Assembly: GCA_033439265.1 (NCBI GenBank)
Contig: JAVTVX010000017.1
Location: 13,292,501-13,356,500 of the forward strand
Direction of reading: 5' to 3'
Source: Dillenia suffruticosa
Lineage: Eukaryota > Streptophyta > Magnoliopsida > Dilleniales > Dilleniaceae
DNA: 64,000 nt
Positions 1 to 12,835 of the stretch are shown here, piece after piece. Under the pieces are notes generated by a model. That model was not told the origin of the DNA. It saw only the letters and a program-made list of their open reading frames with translations, and made no database searches. Position 1 is the first letter of the stretch, and every line of letters starts with the position of its first letter. A program made the position numbers and the translations under genes.

Positions 1-1359
1 GCATGCAAGGTCCATTGAGAGGTACATGAAGTCTACTGAAGGGGCTCAACTGATCAAGGGGCAAATTATGCTCTTAAAATTAACAATTAAAATGAAAAAT
101 TTATATAATTAAAATTTAATAAAAATAGCATAAATATATAAATATTCACAGCCAATATAATGTAAAATCCTTTAAGTTAATAAGTAAAGAAAAATTTTAA
201 TGTAAATATCATAAATCCAAATAAACATTCCTCCTGGCTTTAAAAAAGATAGATGAAAAGAGAAAAAGGAAAGAAGTCAAAACAGCGGGTAGAATTTAGT
301 TTTGTAGAGTAGAAAGATGAAAATAAATTTTTATTTTGACATGTGGTAATTTAAGGCAATAATAAATTAAAAATATTATTCTCTTATATGAAGTCAAAGT
401 TATTTAAAAAAAAAAAAAACTTCTCCTTGAAATATAAAATTAAAATTTCGATATGCTATCCTAATTAATATTTAAACAAAAATTCTTATATTTTTAATAT
501 TTAAAATTTTTTTATATTCAATGAATTATTTGTTTATTTAATATAATTATTATTTTTATGTTATTTGTTTTGTAATTAATAATTACATATTTGAATAATT
601 TATATTTTTATTATAAAATATAACTATTCTATTATTTTTTGATAAAATAATTAATATTTATATAAAAATCTTTATATTTTTATATTTATGCATTTGTTCA
701 TATTTACATTTCCCGTATTTTTACAAAATATTGTTTCTTCGTATCCGTTTTCATTACCATTTCTCATTTCTATTTCCATGCAACCCAGATTATAGCCCTC
801 TAACATTTCAAAAATATTTTATGTATGTGGATTTTTATGGTTCAAATAAGAGTAATTAACGTATTTAACCCCTTTTATAAACATTTCAAAAAAGAAAAAC
901 ATTTTGAAAATGAGAAAATGTCAACGAAAAGTTTTGGTGTATCATAACCAGAATAATATAATTAATTTTGCTCCCATTTAGCCCTCCATCCATTTCCTTT
1001 GTGCTAAAAGATGATGGGCGTAAATATATGGACAGTAGGAAAGAATGAAAGATAAATTTCTAGCAATCGGAATTTTGTAATAAATCACATGCCGAGGCTT
1101 GAGACAGAGCTGCTTCAGAAGAGTCTGAGGTAATTTCCATCATCACCAACTTTTAAATGTTTTAACTTTCCCACAAATTCAAATTTGAAATTTTATAATA
1201 TTTCGTACCCACATCTTCCTTTCACAAAAGACTTTTTTCATGCTAAGCTACATGTGTTGTGCAAGTTTGTTATGTAAGATTTCAGTACAAGTTAAAAAAA
1301 ATTAGAGGGAAAAAGGTTTGGACACAAAAAAGATTAAAATAGAAGTAAATTTATATGAA

Positions 1360-2455
1360 TTCTCTTTCTAAAATTAAATATAATAATTTTCTTTTAAAAA
1401 AATTAATCTACTTTATATTTTCTCTCTTTAAATACATCTCTTCTATTCTCTCTCTAAAAGAACAAAATCTAATTTTTTAGACTGATTACATTAATTTTTT
1501 CTCTCTGAAAAATTAAATTATTTTAAAATTCATTTCTTTTCACAGATCAAATTTTGAATTTTCTTAAAAAATTAAATTCAAATTTTCATTCTAAAATAGT
1601 AACCATAGCAATTTTTCTATGCAAAGATCAATTTAATTAATATTTTATTTCTCTAAACTTGTTTTGAATTTTCTCTCACTAAAAAAAAATCCAAAATTAG
1701 ATTTTCTCTTTTTAAAATTAAGCATATTAATTGTCCTTCTCTAGAAATTTTAAATCAAAATTCAAAATTTCTCTCTTAAAACAAAATAAGCTAATTTGCT
1801 ATCTATTAACTCATTTAAAATTTTCATTTTTTCTTTCTAAACATACTAATTTAAAATTTTCTCTTTATAAAACTGACCTTAATTTTCAGTCTCTTGCAAG
1901 TGTAAATTATTTTAAATTTTATCTCTTTAAATACATTAGTTTTAAATTTTTTCTCTCTAAGAAAACACAATTCTATTTTCCTCTTTAAAAATAAACATAT
2001 TAGTTTCCTTTATCTAAAAAATCATATCTTCTCCCTCCACACTTTGATTTTAAGCTTTCTCTCCCTAAAAAAAAAAAAAAAGAATTAAATTCTCTTGTCT
2101 CCAAAAGGTAATTACTCTCTATTTTTGTTGTCTCTCTAAAAAAATTTAATCACTGTCTAAAAACTTCCTCTCTTGCTCTTTTTTTTTTTTTTTTTTTGCA
2201 ACTTATTCTCTCCATTATTTGTCTCTAAAAATTCTCTCCCGCTCTCGCTCTCTGTTCTCTTTTTCTTCAAAAATCCATTCTATTTCTCTCTCCTTTTTTC
2301 ATCTTAAGAAAAAAAAAATTCACTCTTTTAAAACAAATCACTTTCTCTACAAAAGTTTAGTACCTCTACAAAAATTCAAACTTCTCTCTCTCCCCGCATT
2401 ACAAAGTCTCACTTGACATTTTCTCTCCATTTTATGTCTCTAAACATACTCTTTT
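1360..2455. repeat. Degenerate CT-rich repeat tract
   Basis: For about 1.1 kb the motif TTTTCTCTCT followed by A-rich sequence recurs every few tens of bases with many substitutions. It gives alternating pyrimidine and A/T blocks. It looks like an old, drifted minisatellite; unit length is not constant enough to state a firm period. Confidence 0.5.
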
Positions 2456-2483
2456 TTTCTTCACTCCTTAAATCCATAAAATC

Positions 2484-2529
2484 TATTATTATTATTATAT
2501 TATTATTATTATTATATTATTATTATTAT
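2484..2529. repeat. (ATT)n microsatellite
   Basis: Nearly pure ATT triplets broken by two ATAT interruptions, about 110 bases upstream of the CACTA-1 terminus. Confidence 0.85.
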
Positions 2530-2638
2530 GGCATTCCAAAAAGTTGAAACAGGAACGAGATATTCAAACTTCTCCAGAAATTTATTTTGTTGGTTGGTTT
2601 TTAACTGTTCTACATGTTAATTCTTTAACTTTCCTTTG

Positions 2639-4290
2639 CACTACAAAAAAAATACGGATTTAACGACGAAAAGAATTCGTCACTATTTTGGAACGAAATT
2701 AACAACAAAATCCAGATTCATTGCTATTTTGTAATAAAATTAGTAAAGCAACAAATAGAATTATCGTTGCCAAATTTGTGACTAATTAGCGATGAAAAAA
2801 ATTTCGTCAATGAATTTATTGCTAATTAGTGACGAACTCAAAATTGGTCACTAAATTTGTGACGAACTAACTGTTCGTCGCTAAATCAGTGATGAACAAT
2901 GGTGTTGGTCACTAAATTTGAGTTGAACTAACTGTTCATCGCTAAATCAATGATGAACAATAGTGTTGGTCCATAAATTAGCGACGAACAGAGAGTTAGT
3001 CGCTAAATCAATGACGAAACAGGCCATCGTTGTTGATTTAGCGATGAAAGCAAGTGTTCGTCGCTGATTTAGTGACGAACTCCATGGTTCGTTGCTGATC
3101 TAGTGACGACCTTCATTCAGTAATGCATGCCACCGTCGTCATTAATTCAGCAACGATAGACATTGCTCATCGTTGATTTAGCGACGAACTCCGACATTCA
3201 CCTCTAAATTAGTGACAAACAAGGGAGTTTGTCACTGATTTAGCAACCAACTACAGAGTTTGTCACTAAATCAGTGATGAACACTAAATTAGCAACGAAC
3301 AGTATCGTTCATCGCTAAATTGACGACGAATTAGAAAGTTTGTTGTAAATGAAGCGATAAGGAAAAAATTCATCGCTAATTAGCGACAACTACATATTTC
3401 GTTTCAAAATTTAGCCATGAATTCCAATATTTGTCACTAAATTAGTCGTTAATTAGTCACAAAATGATTATCGTGACTAAATTCGTCACCAATTTCAACG
3501 GTATTTGAAATCTCGTGTTTAATTTTATAACTAAATTTCTTCTACGCTCTCTTATCTAACCTTTTCAGTTGTTTCTCTATTTTTGACCCTTTTCGAAATA
3601 ACGAAATAAATTTGAATACGTAGTGAATGTTTAGATTATTACCAAATCAAACACTTTGACAATAAATAATTCATTCAATTTCTATTTATAAAAGAAAATG
3701 GTAGCTGAGTATTACCTTTTATAGTGGTAGAGTTTATTCATATGAACATGAGTATATATTTATATAAGTCGCAAAGTTATAAATTTGTTTAAGTATTCAA
3801 ATCATTACCTAAGCATGAAAAAGAAAATTTCTTTTATTGATGATCAACATAATGAATATTTTTTTATCTGTAATTTCGCTATTGCATGTATTGAACTAAA
3901 TATCATTGATAATTTATCTTTAATTTCCTAATTTAGTGGATCAAATTAAATTTTTATCACTAAATTCGTCACAAATTGGATATTCGTTGGTAAATTTATT
4001 GCAAATCAACGACGAATATGTTTGCTCGTCGCTAAATCAACAACAGACATCAGTGTTCGTCGTTGATTAGCGACGAATGGTTGTGTTTGTCGCTAATGAG
4101 TGATGAATAGTTGTGCTCGTTGTTGATTTGCGATGAACATGTGCTTTCGTTGCTGCTTAGCGATAAATGTATGAGTTCATCATTGACTTAAGGACAAACA
4201 AAAAGTTCATCGCTGATTTAGCGACGAATGCTTATGTTCATCGCAAATTAGCAACTAACACGTGTTCGTCACTAATATCCCTTTTCACTG
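2639..4290 (+). repeat. 5' subterminal repeats of CACTA-1
   Basis: Dozens of copies in both orientations of a motif close to TTAGCGACGAA, from the terminus to about 3490 and again from about 3930 to 4290. A repeat-poor AT-rich stretch lies between. In En/Spm such repeats bind the TNPA protein. Many copies read GTGACGAA, GCAACGAA or GCGATGAA, which fits C-to-T decay of methylated CpG and suggests an old copy. Confidence 0.8.
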
Positions 4291-4394
4291 CCTCACGCAT
4301 TCCCTTACTCTCTCACACCATCGATCTCTTTCTATCTCGCGCCTCAGCCTCACTGTTCGCTCTCTTTCTCTCTCTCACGTGTTGGAGCAAAAAG

Positions 4395-4650
4395 GTATGA
4401 AGTTTCTTTCTATTTCTCTCTACTCAAGGTCTGGTGGTGGTCGGATTGATAATCTGGCAGTGGATCTGGGAGGAGGATGGGTGCCCATCCCCCTCCCTCA
4501 CGTTTGTCGGAAGACGGGGGACGGTCCCCTCCCCCTGCTGCCGGATCTAGGACGAGGGTGCCCCTCCCCTCCCCAAACTAGATTCAGTAGCATGTTCGGA
4601 GGGTGGGGTTGGGCCCTTGCCGCTGGATTGGTAATCTGGTGGTAGGGCCA
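4395..4650 (+). promoter_or_regulatory. GC-rich leader (first-exon-like region) of CACTA-1
   Basis: A sharp GC-rich island directly follows the subterminal repeats and a CT-rich run (about 4300-4390). It holds G-runs and C-runs such as GGGGGACGGTCCCC. The position matches the GC-rich untranslated first exon of maize Spm, the downstream control region that is methylated when the element is silent. CACTA-3 has the same arrangement at 35940-36375. The regulatory role here is inferred from position only. Confidence 0.5.
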
Positions 4651-6187
4651 CTGTTTTGCGAGGCATCCCCTCCATCATTTTCTTTATATATGTTAATTTT
4701 TATTATGTTAATTTTTATTATATGTTAATTATTTATTATTGAGGATATGGCAGTTACTTATGTTTTGTGTTGCCCTCAGGTTTGGCATTTACTTTGTTTT
4801 TCATGTCAGTTGTCAATTAAGGTCTATTTATTTCTATGATGAGCATACTAATATATTATTGCACTTAATTAAAAAAAATTGGTTATAAACATTTTTTTAT
4901 TGCACTTAGATGTCTCTATCTATATATGTCTTGAAATAGAACAAAATGATTGAAAAAGAAAAGAGAAAAGATAATTTTGAAGGAGGGTTATAAACATTTT
5001 CTAATTTTTTAACATGAATAATGTTACATGTGATTAATCAAATTTTTTGTTGTATATTAATCAATGTAGTAATTATTTGAGTGGTATACTCTTTTCAAAT
5101 ATATAAAAAGTGATGTCTATCTCATCATCTCTTAATTCAAAAAACAAAAAGGAAAGAAAAAGCAAAAGTAAAGGAGAAACAAAATATTTTCGGGGGACAA
5201 TATAGAAATTTATATTTAAAAAATAGTTAATTCCCAATTTAAAATAAATATCAAACTATTTTTTAATTAAAAATTTTTTTCAATCATATTAGTATCATAT
5301 TAAAAACATTATTTTTTCTAAAAAAATAAACTCATCTTACAATATATTGAATATAGTTCATCAATGGGGAGAAGCTAAAAAGATAACAAAAAGAAACATC
5401 ACTTCAAGATTAGTGAGCCTTTTAAGTTGGTGGACTAGGATTTTGTGGCCCTTCAACTTTGTCCTTGTTCTCAACCATAATTTATTGTAGGGGAAGGGGT
5501 TTCTCTTTTGAACTCCATGCCCTTAATTGAGCAAGTAAATGCGCCATTCATTTCTTGTCATGTGGGTTGATAGGACACGTACTTTATTTGTATTATGTCA
5601 ATTTTAATACCATTGTAGGATTGAATTTCTTTCACATTTACATAGTCCAAGAGGAAGAGGGTGTTGATGATAAGACACACCAATAATTAAGTAGTGGAGA
5701 GCCCTTTGCATTTTGCACTCAAATCACAATCAATGCCATTATTTTGAGTTCAAGTCCTAGTTGAAAATTGATGTCTCCGATCACAATCAATGCCATTATT
5801 TAGAGATCATGCTCAGCCCTAGTTAAAAATTGATGTCTTCAATCACAATCAATGCCATTATTTAGAGATCAAGCTTTTTTTATTTTTACTTTTATTTATA
5901 TATGTTATTTTTTATATTTTTTTATTATATATAAATTATTTATTATTGTTATAAATTAATATATTATATATGATTTATGTTATTAATAGTATATATATAT
6001 ATATATATATATATGTAATATTAATATATTATTTAATTATTTGGCTTTGGCGATCAAATTTACGAGGAGAATAGGACCCCTCCTTATAAGCAAGGTAACC
6101 TTTTTTTTTAATACTCCAATCATGTACCTTTTATTAATAGTACCTTCTATTAATATTTTATAAATCTTAAATTTGTAAGTAGAGAAA
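4651..6187 (+). other. Non-coding stretch between leader and TNP2 in CACTA-1
   Basis: AT-rich, no supported coding. It contains three copies of a ~60-bp repeat (from 5722, 5779 and 5841, sharing ATCACAATCAATGCCATTAT) and an (AT)n microsatellite at about 5990-6014. It probably corresponds to introns between the leader exons and the transposase exon, as in CACTA-3. Confidence 0.5.
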
Positions 6188-9100
6188 ATACAGAATGATA
6201 GAGGTTGAATATATAATAAGAACTTACTTGAATGTCGAGATTTAATTGATAAATTTATTATTGAGTTAAAACAATTTTTGGATTTTACTAGTAGTAAAGT
6301 TCAGATTATGGATGAAAATAAATTAAGGTGTCCATGTAGAAAATATGATAATGGTAAATTTCATGAGTGTGATAAAGTTAGAGAATATTTTTGTAGATTT
6401 GGTTTTACCCCAAATTACTATAATTGGATTTGTCATTAAGAACTGTTTATATCTGATGAAGAATATATATATAAAAAATATTTTTCAGTTAGATGGGATC
6501 AAAGTTATTATAATCAATTGAATCCATATCAGAGAATGGTAATTAATGTAGCGGGTCAGAATTTTGTTTCCAAACTAAATCATGTAAGTACTAGTTTTGC
6601 TTTAACATTTAAATAAGTGTATACTAGTTATGCATCACCATTGAAGGAGGTAAAAATAACAGGTGTTGATGAGAATGCGAATAATAAAACTTTTTTCTCT
6701 AATCAATTTGAGGAAGTGTTGAGCACTACAGATAAACGTTTGTGGACTAGATGTGATAGCCACACTAAGTTATCACTAATGACAAGACTATTAAATGCCA
6801 AGATAGAGTATAATATGTCTGAGGATTGTTTCAATGATATTGTTCAAGTAATTCGAGAAGTATTTCCTCGTAATCATATCATGTCAAATGATTTCTACAG
6901 TATAAAAAAGATGGTAAAAGACTTAGATCTTCCGGTGAAAAGGATTGATGTATGTAGAAATGGTTATATGTTATATTGGGAAGATGATAAAAATACAAAA
7001 TTATGTAAATTATGTAACCAATATAGATACAAGAGTAGTAGGAGATCAGATCATAATCAGCTACGTAAACATACAGAAAAATGTTTTATTTGCCCTTAAC
7101 TATTAGATCGAAAAGGTTTTATGCATCTAAGGCCTCTACGAACACATGACTTGGCATGCCAATCATGAAACAGAAGAGGGGCTAATGTGTCATCCTTCGG
7201 ATGCAGAGACATGAAAACATTGTTATAGAACATATTTTGAGTTTGCAAAAGAGACTCGAAACATTAGTTTAGGCTTCTGTGCTGATGTGTTTGCTCTATT
7301 TAGTAAATCAGGAAAAACTTATTCATGTTGGCTAGTTATCTTAACTCTGTACAATCTTCCACCTGATATATGCATGAACCCTATATGTTTTTGACGTTGG
7401 TAGTGCCTGACCCACAAAATCCGAAGAAGTCAATAGATGTTTATATGCAACCACTGATTGTGGAGTTAAAACAACTATGAGATGAAGTTGTTCTTACTTA
7501 TGATATCCATACTGATAAGATGTTTGTAATGAAGGCTACTCTTCTTTGGACAATAAATAACTTTCCAGCTTATGACATGTTATCGGGATGGAGTACTGTT
7601 GGGATCTTAGGATATCCGATATGTTTGGAGAGATCAAATTCATTCAGACTGAAACATGGTAAGAAGGCGAGTTGTTTTTATTGCTATAGATAATTTTTAC
7701 CGCTAAATCATAAATTCAAAAGGAATAAAGAAGAGTTCACAAAGAATAGAATTAAAAAAATACCTCCTCCATTGAGATTAACAGGTAAACAAATTTGGGA
7801 GTGAGTGTTTCACTTTCTATTTGTAATTGAAAGCCCACATGGTACAATATATGGATATGCAAGTATGCCTAAATAGACCAAATGAAGTATATTTTGGGAT
7901 TACCATATTGGAAGACCTATTGATTCATCATAATCTCAAAATGATACATATTGAGAAGAATATTTTTGATAATGTGATAAATACATAACAGAGGTCATTG
8001 GAAAAATGAAAGATAGCCTGAATGCAAAAAAGACATGTGATTTCTTTGTAATCGACCTACACTTGATGTGGATGGAAGTAGTAAGGGACCAAAACCAAAG
8101 GCAGTTCATATATTAAATAAGTATTAGAGACGAAATATTTGTGAATGGTTGAAATCGTTAAGGTTTGCTGATGGTTATGCTTCAAATCTTGGGAGATGTA
8201 TCAATTTGAAGGATTACAAGCTGATTGATTTGAAGAGTCATAATTGTCACATATTTATAGAAAGATTAATTCTTATTACTTTCAAGAAACTTTTACCAAA
8301 TTTTGTATAAGGTGCCATTATAGAGTTAAGCATTTCCTTCATGACATTTGCTCGAGAATGTTGAGGGAATCACACATAGAGAAATTAGAGAGAGATATCT
8401 CTATCATTCTGTGTAACTTAGAAAGGATATTTCCTCCGTCGTTTTTTGATTTCATGGAACACCTCTTAGTTCACTTGCCTTATGAGGTCAAAGTTATAGG
8501 TCTCGTCCAATTTTGATATATGTATCCATTTGAAAGGTGAATTTTTTATCTTTTACACTTTGTTTTCAATGCATATCAAATTACGAACTTCATTATATAT
8601 TATTTTCTGATACACTTTGTTTCATTATAATTTGATTCCTATATCATTTGAAGAAAAAAGTAAAAAATAAGACATATGTTGAAATCTCTATTGTTAATGC
8701 ATACATTATAGAGGAAGTGACACCGTTTGTCATATACTATTTCGAGCCTCACGTGCCATGCAAGAGGCAAAGAGTGGAAAGAAATGATGAGCGTCCTATT
8801 GACCCAATTCAAAACCATTCTTGATTTTTAACTATCTTGATTGACCAAGTGGGTTATGTAAGTTTAGATATTTAACTAGTAAAGAATGATGGGTAGTCCA
8901 TGTATATGTTTTATTAAACTGTCCAGAAGTAATGCCATACTTTGAGTTAGTATACATTTGCAAATAAATGTATTTTTTGTGTCGCAATCATTTGGTAACA
9001 TAAATTACCTTCTTTGATGGTAGGATTTTTTAAAATTCATGGTTTGAACTATTGATGAATGAGTTTGGTCGCGTGTACAATAAAGAATTTGTAGTATGGT

Positions 9101-9909
9101 TCAAAACATATGTAAGTTGTCTTGAAATTTTATACATCATTAGTTAACAAACATATTAACACATTTACTCTACTTCAGATTCATAGTAATCAAGCTCAAG
9201 TTTGAGCAAAAATCGTTAACCCATCTATCATGTGGTCCAAAATCAAGGATACGAAATTGGTTAGCATATTTTATAAACGGGTATAATTTTCACACTCAAG
9301 AATATGAAATCGGAAAATTTACAATGAATATTGGGATCTGTGTTTAGTCATAAAATTATAGAGGTACAAAAGATAATTTTTATGGTTTATTGGATGAAAT
9401 CCTAGAGGTAGAGTACTGTGAAGCAGAATTGTGTGTCGTCTTATTTATGTGCCAATAGTTTGACTTTGTCAAACGGATGAAGGTACACCTAAAATTTAAT
9501 TTGGTCAAAATAAATTATAAGAAATTATATAAAATATATGAACCATTTGTGTTTGCACAACAAATGATTCAAGTATATTATGCATCATATCGTAGTTTAA
9601 AATATGACAAAATTGATTAGTGGGCTGTTTGTAAAATAAAAGCATGGAAAAAGATCGACGAACGCTAGGAAGACATATCATATCAACAAGAGAAAGTTAC
9701 CAACACGATTTAAATTGAGAAATATAACATTTCAACATTACGAGATCCATGTGGAGTAGTGATAGATGTGGATCCAAGTGAAATTCATGAGGATGATGTT
9801 GAAGAATCTGATTTTGAGATAGATGATAAGGACGAGGATGAGCACTATGTTAATGATGGAGATAAATCTGACAGTGGAGATGACAATGAGGACTTTGATT
9901 TTTTATGGC
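6188..9909 (+). pseudogene. TNP2-like CACTA transposase, degenerate
   Basis: Colinear with the TNP2 gene of CACTA-3. The start aligned to the CACTA-3 ATG reads ATA at 6188. The N-terminal zinc-binding Transpos_assoc region is visible at about 6310-6440 (CPCRK, then CDKV). The Transposase_21 core follows, with the best open stretch 6617-7099. Pieces such as HMTWHANHETEEG (about 7123-7161) and SGWSTVGILGYP remain. Downstream pieces match the DUF4218 exon (about 8632-8947) and the DUF4216 exon (about 9180-9909) with its acidic tail. There are many in-frame stops and frameshifts. A TAG at 7874-7876 stands where relatives have Trp, exactly as in CACTA-3. The family's HNLDVMH motif reads HNLKMIH, losing the conserved Asp. 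The final stop is also lost (TTA instead of TGA). The protein would normally bind and cut element ends in the nucleus; this copy cannot. Confidence 0.85.
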
Positions 9910-10207
9910 GGGTAAGTTTTGTTTTCTTAATGCAACATGAATCTGATATTAATCTTTAGATTTGGTAGTCTAGTTTTTATTATACGTCATTTGGTAGTGT
10001 AGTTTTTATTATATATTATCTTTCATTTGCTGATATATTACCTTCTTTTTTATAGATCATTAGAGTTGATTTTTTAAAGTATTGGTGGTCTTTGTACTAA
10101 TTAGTACGTCAATTTAAACACGGTAAGTTTCTTCATATACTTTATTATCTATCTGATAAATATGCAATTTTTATTTTTTTTATTATTCTAACACTTATAC
10201 TTGACAG

Positions 10208-11208
10208 TATCGATGTGGGGGGCATAAATGAGTTAGTGATTGAAGACGAGGCTCTTTCTCTTCATCATCACAGTCCCCTTCAGCTGCACCTTTCCCTTCC
10301 TCTTCCTCTTCCCCTTCCCCTTCTACTGATACACCTTCACCATCCTCTTCGATTGCACCTTCGGTACAACATTTACTTGTTGGGGGGAAGAAGATAGGCG
10401 ATAAGTGATAACCCCTTGCGGAGATTCGTAAGTACTAAATTTTAAAATTTCATAACTATTGTTTCTTTTATTTATGTAGTGTATGATTCTTTTGACTATC
10501 TTATTTACTTACCATTGTTGTGGTTTTATGACAAATTCACAAATTTTATACAAGTTGTGCACTAACTTAATAGAATAGTGAACAACCATTAAGGAGGGAC
10601 TTGATGACTTACACTAACACTCCAAAAGAAACAAAAGAGTTATAATGGAAAGAGTTTAATGTAAGTTATACCTTTCAGTTTATATATGAAACTAAGTTTA
10701 TAATTTTAATATAGCTAATGGTATTTTTATTTATTTCAGTGGCAGTTCACTTGGAATAAGACTGGGGAGAATGAGATAAGAAGAATTTTTAATAAGAAAT
10801 GTGATCATCACATTCGAGGGGTGTTGAATTATGCAAGAAGCATAAGAAAGAAGCCAAATTGCATCATTGAAAAAAATTGGGTCAAAATTTTGAACTTCTG
10901 GGAATTTGATGAGAGCAAACAAACGAATGAGCTGAATAGGAAGAACTGATCTTATAATTCTGGGGAATCGTCTGCCACTTATGCAGGAGGGTCAATCGAT
11001 GTACGTGAGCATAGAAATAGGTTGATAATTTTGTTAAAACACTAATTTTTTAATTTAATTCAATTATTTTTAACTATTTCATTATTTCTAATAGTATTTT
11101 TTTTTTCAGTCAAGGAAATGGGAATCAAGCATCATTTATGGACATTTTCAAGCGAACATTCCAAAAGAAAGACAAGTGTGGAGTGAGGAGAGAGCAGAGT
11201 AGCTAAAG
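10208..11208 (+). pseudogene. TNPA-like (Transposase_24) gene, exons 1-4, degenerate
   Basis: Four blocks align in order with exons of the second gene of CACTA-3. They lie at about 10208-10427 (Ser/Pro-rich), 10532-10660 (ELNRIVNNH-like), 10740-11021 and 11110-11208. The third block holds EIRRIF, HHIRGVLNYA and NWVKILNFW, the Transposase_24 core. Splice sites are partly kept (TTTCAG at 10739, donor GTAAGT after 10427 and 10660). Others are damaged, and a stop lies in the first block. Here the NW tryptophan of the core is intact, whereas CACTA-3 has a stop at that codon. The last exon lies beyond the nested element, at 15263. Such proteins bind subterminal repeats and assist transposition; this copy is dead. 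Confidence 0.75.
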
Positions 11209-11467
11209 TATGTAATTTAAAAACTTTAAATTGCTTTAGTGCCTTATTGAACCCACATCATATAGAATAAGTATGAAAGTAGAGGATTAGTTATCGATGT
11301 ATGAAAAGTGTTAGTTATGAACTTGATTGTTGTATTTTTTTCTATCAACTACATGGGTTATGATATTTCTGTTTGATTATATTGGATTTGAACATATCGT
11401 GCTAGATATTTTATTATATTATTATTTTAATTTCCTTCTGATTTTCCTCATGACAATGTAGGACAAA
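11197..11467 (+). repeat. Duplicated intron segment, copy A
   Basis: This block runs from the end of the fourth TNPA-like exon through an intron to the acceptor ATGACAATGTAG. It is repeated with moderate divergence at 14932-15262. Shared landmarks are AGAGTAGCTAA, GTATGTAATTTAAAAACTTT, GAAAGTAGAGGATTAGTTAT and CATGACAATG(T/C)AG. Copy A ends at the nested CACTA insertion. Confidence 0.75.
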
Positions 11468-11973
11468 CACTACAAAAAAACAGCTTTTTATCCACAAATT
11501 TAGCGACGAAAATTTTAAAAAAATTCGTTGCTAAAAACATTAGCGACGGATTTAGCAACGAAAAATTTTTCGTTACTAATAACGCGTCGCAAAAATTTAG
11601 CGACGAAAATCAGAAATCTGTCGCTAAATTTAGCGACGAAAATTGAAATCCGTCGCTAAATTTAGTGACAAATAATTTTTCGTCGCTAAAATTCGTCACA
11701 AACTTTAGCGACAAAAAATTATCCGTCGCTAAATTAGCGATATAAAAAAAAACCGTTGCTAAATTTAGCGACGAAAATCTAAAATTCGTCGCTAAATTTA
11801 GCGACAGATAATTTTTATCGCTAAAATCCGTCACTAATTTAGGGAAAAAAAATCTATCATAATAAAAAAATCCGTCACTAAATTCAGCGACGGATTCCAA
11901 ATCCGTCGCTAAATTCAACGATGGATTTGGAATCCGTCGCTGATTTCAAATTCCGTCAAATGTCAAAATGTCT

Positions 11974-12137
11974 AGGGACCCACCCGAGCCAGCGTACGTG
12001 ATACCCTTGCCACCTGAGCCAGGGACCCACCCGAGCCCATTCGAGCCAGCGCACGTGCCACCCTTGCCACCTGAGCCAGGGACCCACCCGAGCCCGTCCG
12101 AGCCAGCGCACGTGCCACCCTTGCCACCTGAGCCAGC
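11974..12137 (+). repeat. 57-bp GC-rich tandem repeat
   Basis: Three successive units start AGGGACCCACCCGAGCC at about 11974, 12021 and 12078. The first is ten bases shorter. Open frames in all directions across it are a by-product of base composition. Confidence 0.85.
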
Positions 12138-12197
12138 ACCCTGCGCAGGCACTCTTCTTAATTTGTTGGAAAATACTGCGCCTTCTGCCTCCACCGT

Positions 12198-12244
12198 AGT
12201 TCGAACTCCGAACTCCTGCATGCAACTTGTAAACCACCGAGCCA
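12198..12244 (-). other. tRNA-like Pol III box pair (SINE-like), minus strand
   Basis: Read on the minus strand, TGGCTCGGTGG (12244-12234) resembles a tRNA A box and GAGTTCGAACT (12208-12198) a B box, about 25 bases apart. A real tRNA has a wider gap and a foldable anticodon arm, which I do not see. This is a tRNA-derived remnant such as a SINE head, not a functional tRNA gene. Confidence 0.45.
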
Positions 12245-12835
12245 AAGATATTATCATGATATAAATTTCTTTTTTATTATTTATTATCTTTATTTCACAT
12301 TTTTCTAATAATAATAAAATAATATATAATAATAATTTAAAATAATAAATATAATAACTTTTTTTATTTATACCACCCACCTAAAATAATATTAATTAAA
12401 AATAATAAATATGATAATTTTTAATAAAATAAAAAATAATAAAATACTAATTTAAAATAAAATAATAAATTAATTAAAAAATATGTTAATATTATATTTT
12501 GATTTCTTCTTTTTTCTTTTATCTTATTATTTTATTATTTTTTTCATTTTTATTTTATTTTTTTAATCCATAAATTAAAAATGGATTACAATGTCTCAAA
12601 ACTATAAAATTATAATTATCAATAAATTATAATATATTAATAATTTAAAAAATTTATATATTTAATTACAAAATATTTTTATTAGTTATAATAAAATTTT
12701 TATATATTATAATAAAATTATTATATATAAGAAATAAGAGTAGAAAGAAAAAAAAAACCCAAAAATAGAGATAAGGAAATAAAAGTGAGAATAGAAAATA
12801 AAGAGGAGGAAGAAAGTCACACAACAACACCCGGT

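Larger units (their letters stand above)
1..2638. other. AT-rich spacer without a recognisable gene
   Basis: Strongly AT-rich sequence left of the first CACTA element. Short open frames here are low-complexity (Phe/Leu/Ser/Lys-rich) and have no domain signature. The right half holds a CT-rich degenerate repeat and a trinucleotide microsatellite, listed separately. No terminal repeat, splice pattern or RNA gene was seen. Confidence 0.6.

Noticed and set aside
4262..4645. 127-codon frame in CACTA-1
   Set aside because: It spans the CT-rich run and GC-rich leader and has no homologue in CACTA-3 at the same place.
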